Shown: positions 46,838-50,038 of the stretch, piece after piece
Position numbering within the stretch: the first letter of the stretch is position 1
How the letters are laid out: each line of letters opens with the position of its first letter
NCBI GenBank assembly: GCA_027604685.1
Contig: JADHYX010000105.1
Coordinates: 1 to 50,038 of the forward strand
Origin: Lobulomyces angularis
Taxonomy: Eukaryota; Chytridiomycota; Chytridiomycetes; Lobulomycetales; Lobulomycetaceae
DNA length: 50,038 bases
Direction of reading: 5' to 3'
Made by a program: the position numbers and the translations under genes
Notes under the pieces: generated by a model
What the model was told of the DNA's origin: nothing
What the model saw: only the letters and a program-made list of their open reading frames with translations
Database searches by the model: none

Positions 46838-47222
46838 TTGTCATAGAATCATATTTAAGATGAAAAATAAAAAAAAAAAAAAATATTATGGTAATAAAAA
46901 TTTTTAAGTTCTTTTTTCAAAGTACATAATTAATAAATTATAGATATTAATTCAAAAAAAAATTTTAAATTTAGAAAACCAGATTGTGTCAAAAATTTAA
47001 TGATATCAACATTAAAATCCTTACAATTTTCATCGAAATTATAATTTTCATAATCATCTCGTGCATAACTTGACACCCGATTTTTTTTTGTTTAAACAAT
47101 TTTGGAATATTTGAAATGAATTTTTTGTTATTTTTATTTAATTATTTTGTTATTAACAAAAAAAAAAAAAAAATAGGTTATAAAATGTATATGATAAGGT
47201 TAACAGCGTTTTTTTTTTATTT
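46838..47222. other. Convergent 3' intergenic space
   Basis: 385 very AT-rich bases between tail-to-tail genes. A + strand frame from about 47116 is Phe/Leu/Tyr/Lys low-complexity sequence antisense to the end of the next gene and is not a gene. Confidence 0.4.
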
Positions 47223-47917
47223 TTATTTAAAATATTTCCATTTTTTCCAAAATTCAATATCTTTTACTTTACAATATTTGGTAACTTTCGGTGTAAAAAA
47301 TGTTGTTAAACCTTTTTTTATTTTTCAAGAAAAATAAAAATGAAAATAAATAAAAAAAAAAAAAGAATAAAATTAATATTTTTACCAAGTCTCAGAGGAA
47401 GCAGAAGCTGATGAAGAGCATATGCGATTAAAAAATCTGCAAAAAACTTTCCTGTGTTATGAGAATCCTTTTTTTTACTTTTTTCCTCTAAACATTCCCT
47501 TTGTTTATTTACATCAAAATTTAAATAACATTTTGCGTCATCTATCAGTCTTTGAGTGTCGCATCCTATGCTCATAATAAAAAATTTAAAAAAGAACTTA
47601 ATTTTAAAATTACCAAAGTGTACCAATAGTAAACATCCGATTAAACTAGTTGTACCAACAATATTATAAGCTATAAAACCTAAAATATGCTCAAAAAAAA
47701 AAAAGATAAAAAATAGTTAATTACCTGCTGGGCCATGTTTTTTTAATTTAACTTTAAATTTTTCAACAAAGCTATTAATCTTTTTATAATTATTTTCTAA
47801 GCCGGATTTAGTCGTCGTTGAAGAAGAAAAATTATTAAATTTTTTTGAAAATCCAAAATGTTTAGTTTTTTTTATTGAATGTGAAATTATTAATTGAAAG
47901 GACTTTGAAAACTGCAT
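47223..47917 (-). CDS. DUF1279/FAM210-family mitochondrial protein
   Basis: Four exons, about 170 residues. The N-terminus MQFSKSFQLIISHSIKKTKH is a likely mitochondrial presequence. Domain blocks: FVEKFKVKLKKHGPAG spliced to AYNIVGTTSLIGCLLLVHFG, the (F/L)KKYG..A..Y..V..T.L.....V signature with the membrane span; then a Cys-containing loop (GCDTQRLIDDAKCYL); then FFADFLIAYALHQLLLPLRL spliced to LTTFFTPKVTKYC. The AYALHQLLLPLRLGLTTFFTPK stretch, seen only after the last splice, is the second DUF1279 signature. Animal FAM210A/B sit in mitochondria; FAM210A supports mitochondrial translation. The small Cys loop insert is not typical. Stop at 47223. Confidence 0.82.
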
Positions 47918-48658
47918 TTGTTTTGTTATAATATTTAACTTTTTTTTTTTTTTTTGAAAAATATATATAAATTAGATATCTTTTTGTAATTTTTTTTTTT
48001 TTTTTTTTTTTTAAAATATTTTGGTTAAATAAAATTTTTTCATTTAAATTTGTACGTTTTTTTTTTTACTAAAAAATTTTTTTTACAAAAAATTATTAAA
48101 AAAAAAAAAAAAAAAAAGATGTAAATTTAACCAATTTCTTATTTTTATCTTTATTAATTTTTTTAATTTTTTTACATTACTTGAAAACTTTTCTTTGGAC
48201 TTGCATTAGAAATCTTCCAAAAAAAAAAACAAACAAAAACAATTTTTGAATAAAAAAAGTATGATTAGAATCTGAAACGGAAACTACTTCACAAACTAGA
48301 TAAAAGTTTTTTTAAATAAAACCCAACTTAAATTTCATTTTGTGTTATAAAATTTGAAGTTGAAATTGTTAAACCATTAATTGTAACAAAAACTTAGTAA
48401 ATTTGAAGAAGCTAAATTTAAATCCTCTCACTAAGCTTTTTCACTCTATTGCTTCTTTTTTTTGTTTTGAATTGCTTGACTTAATCCATATCAAAAATTT
48501 GTGGAAGACAAATTAACTTCACAAAACGAAAATTACAATTTTCAAAATTAAAAAGAATTCAACTTTTTTAATATTTTTTTTTTTTTTTCTTAAATCTTTT
48601 TTTTTTAAAATATACATAAAAATTTAAGATAAATAAATATTAAAAAAAATATATATAA
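47918..48658. promoter_or_regulatory. Divergent, homopolymer-rich intergenic region
   Basis: 741 bases between head-to-head starts (FAM210-like and TFIIE beta). It has several poly-T runs of about 20 or more (for example near 47990-48013 and 48095-48118). No gene or RNA is recognised. Both promoters must lie here. Confidence 0.4.
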
Positions 48659-49826
48659 ATGTCATTATTAGATGATAAAAAAAAATTTGATCAAAGAAGA
48701 GCTCATGCACCTCAAATTGTAAAAGAAAAGTTTAAATTTACTGAAAAAAAAGATGAACCGCCATTAAAAAAAGTTAAAAAAGAATTTCAAAAACCAATTA
48801 CTTCTACTACAACAGCTGGATTCGCTAGACAAAGGTAATTTTTTTTTCATATTTTTAACAAGAATCAATTTTTTTTTTTTTTTTTTTTTTAAATCAATCT
48901 ACAGATTTGATTTTATTCAAGCATTGAAAGCAGAGCAAGACCCATTAGATAGGTATGTGAAAAGGATAATTTATTTTATATTTTTTTTCCTTTACTTGAA
49001 GTACAAAAAAAAAAATTTAAAAAAGATGAAAATTTTCTTTTTTTTGTTTATTTCATTATCATTCGTTTATTTTATTTTTTTATTTTTTAGAGATGGCTTA
49101 ATTAGAAAGTTGGCCTTTGATGTATTTAAAAGTCAAGAATTGTTTGAAGAATTAAAAAATAATGAGAGACTAATATATGATGAAAAAAACAAAACCTTTG
49201 CATATAGGGTATTTTTTTTTTTTTTTTTTTTTATATTATTATTTTTTTTTAAAAAAAAAAAAGGGTAAACATATATAAATATATAATACATATTAATATT
49301 TTAATATGAACTTAATATTTTTCTCTTATTTAGCATACATATAATATTAGAAGCAAAGAAGATTTACTCAATTTATTAAAACAAAATAAAGACTATGGAG
49401 GAATGGATTATAAGGTTTTTTAAATTTTTATTTTATTTTTTTTTTAACTTTTTCATATTATACATAACAAAGGGAATGAAAGATTCATATCACGGGTTAG
49501 CAACTGCAGTTGATCAGTTGGAAGCGGAGGGACATGTATACGTGCTACGGCAAAAAGACCAAACGCCAAAAATGATTTTTTACAATGATAATAACTTAAA
49601 CATTGAAATGTCACCAGAATTTATTAAAATGTGGGATGAAGTGGAAGTTCCTAAAAATATTGAAAAGGAATTAAAAAATGCGAACCTAAAATCAATGGAA
49701 ACTTTCAAAAATAAAGTTAATGAAAAAATACTAGTTAAAGAAAAGAAAAAAAGAGTAAACAATCGTGCTAGAATCACTAATAAACATATTTGGGGTGAAG
49801 TAGAAAAAAGTGAAAAAAAAAAATAA
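48659..49826 (+). CDS. TFA2: General transcription factor TFIIE beta subunit
   Basis: Partner of TFIIE alpha. It recruits and regulates TFIIH in the RNA polymerase II preinitiation complex. About 255 residues in five or so exons. Start MSLLDDKKKFDQRRAHAPQ. The first winged helix is split by introns: QRFDFIQALKAEQDPLDR joins DGLIRKLAFDVFKSQELF and NERLIYDEKNKTFAYR, then HTYNIRSKEDLLNLLKQN. The second winged helix gives GMKDSYHGLATAVDQLEAEG and VYVLRQKDQTPKMIFYND. Then SPEFIKMWDEVEVPKNIEKE and the basic C-terminus match human GTF2E2 (for example F.F...LFF.D and EF..LW..V). The two short internal introns are nearly pure A/T. Stop at 49824-49826. Confidence 0.9.
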
Positions 49827-50038
49827 AGTTTTTTCTTGTCTTATTTTTTAAATATTTTTTTGTTTTTTAAAAATTGCATGGTAAAAAAAAAAATTTTTAA
49901 TTTAATATATATATATATTTATATACACACATAAAACAAAAAAAAAAAAAAAAGGAATAATAATAATAAATAATATTTTAATTTTATATTAATTTTTTAA
50001 TTTTTTTTTTCATTAATCCTTTTATAATTTTTTTTTTT
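49827..50038. other. Window end, AT-rich 3' region
   Basis: About 210 bases after TFIIE beta, with a TA dinucleotide run (about 49904-49926) and poly-A/T. No gene is seen before the window ends. Confidence 0.4.

Noticed and set aside
47116..47337. 73-codon + frame antisense to the FAM210-like gene
   Set aside because: Low-complexity Phe/Tyr/Lys sequence from poly-T, overlapping the last coding exon of the opposite gene.
47990..48118. Long poly-T/poly-A runs as special elements
   Set aside because: Such runs are found in nearly every intron and gap of this window; they reflect base composition.

Overview
This is about 50 kb of nuclear DNA from a small, very AT-rich, intron-dense eukaryote. 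Genes are packed on both strands with gaps of a few hundred bases. Introns are mostly 30-160 nt, start GTA/GTT and end (T)AG, and often contain poly-T. The standard code is used, with TAA, TAG and TGA all as stops. The gene content fits an early-diverging zoosporic fungus, such as a Rozella/Cryptomycota-, aphelid- or chytrid-like organism. The markers are a fungal-style allantoicase, a type I metacaspase, a Fus1-like SH3 membrane protein, an HDEL (not KDEL) ER-retention tail, and an axonemal dynein-regulatory-complex subunit (DRC8) that implies a flagellum. The species cannot be named from this alone. No tRNA, rRNA, transposon, virus-like gene or CRISPR array was found.

Layout. 0-6 kb (all minus): a metacaspase; a single-pass membrane protein with a C-terminal SH3 domain; a gap with a candidate structured RNA; and an ER-lumenal protein built of 15 Cys-Pro pair units, which is the most novel item in the window. 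6-18 kb: a large Golgi Arf-GEF (GBF1/Gea type, minus) divergent from allantoicase (plus); then ribosomal protein uS13/RPS18, a small unknown protein and a FAD/NAD(P)-binding protein (all minus). 18-29 kb: HMG-CoA reductase (plus), a TMEM128-like membrane protein and a ZUP1-like deubiquitinase (minus), and an unrecognised protein of about 680 residues (plus). 29-38 kb: the STT3 catalytic subunit of oligosaccharyltransferase (plus), then DRC8, a Ulp1-type SUMO protease and the HRD1 ubiquitin ligase (minus). 37-50 kb: an unknown protein, ornithine aminotransferase, a SIRT4-type sirtuin (minus), a regulatory subunit of NAD-isocitrate dehydrogenase, a NOL8-like RNA-binding protein, Trm82/WDR4, a DUF1279/FAM210 mitochondrial protein (minus) and TFIIE beta.

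Most genes are single-copy housekeeping loci with no operon logic. Many serve the secretory pathway (STT3, HRD1, HMG-CoA reductase, TMEM128, the Arf-GEF and the HDEL protein), but I treat that as coincidence. Gene models were built by hand from conserved protein blocks joined at GT..AG junctions. Outer coordinates are start-to-stop spans and include introns. Several short coding exons have no long open reading frame of their own and were recovered only by splicing.
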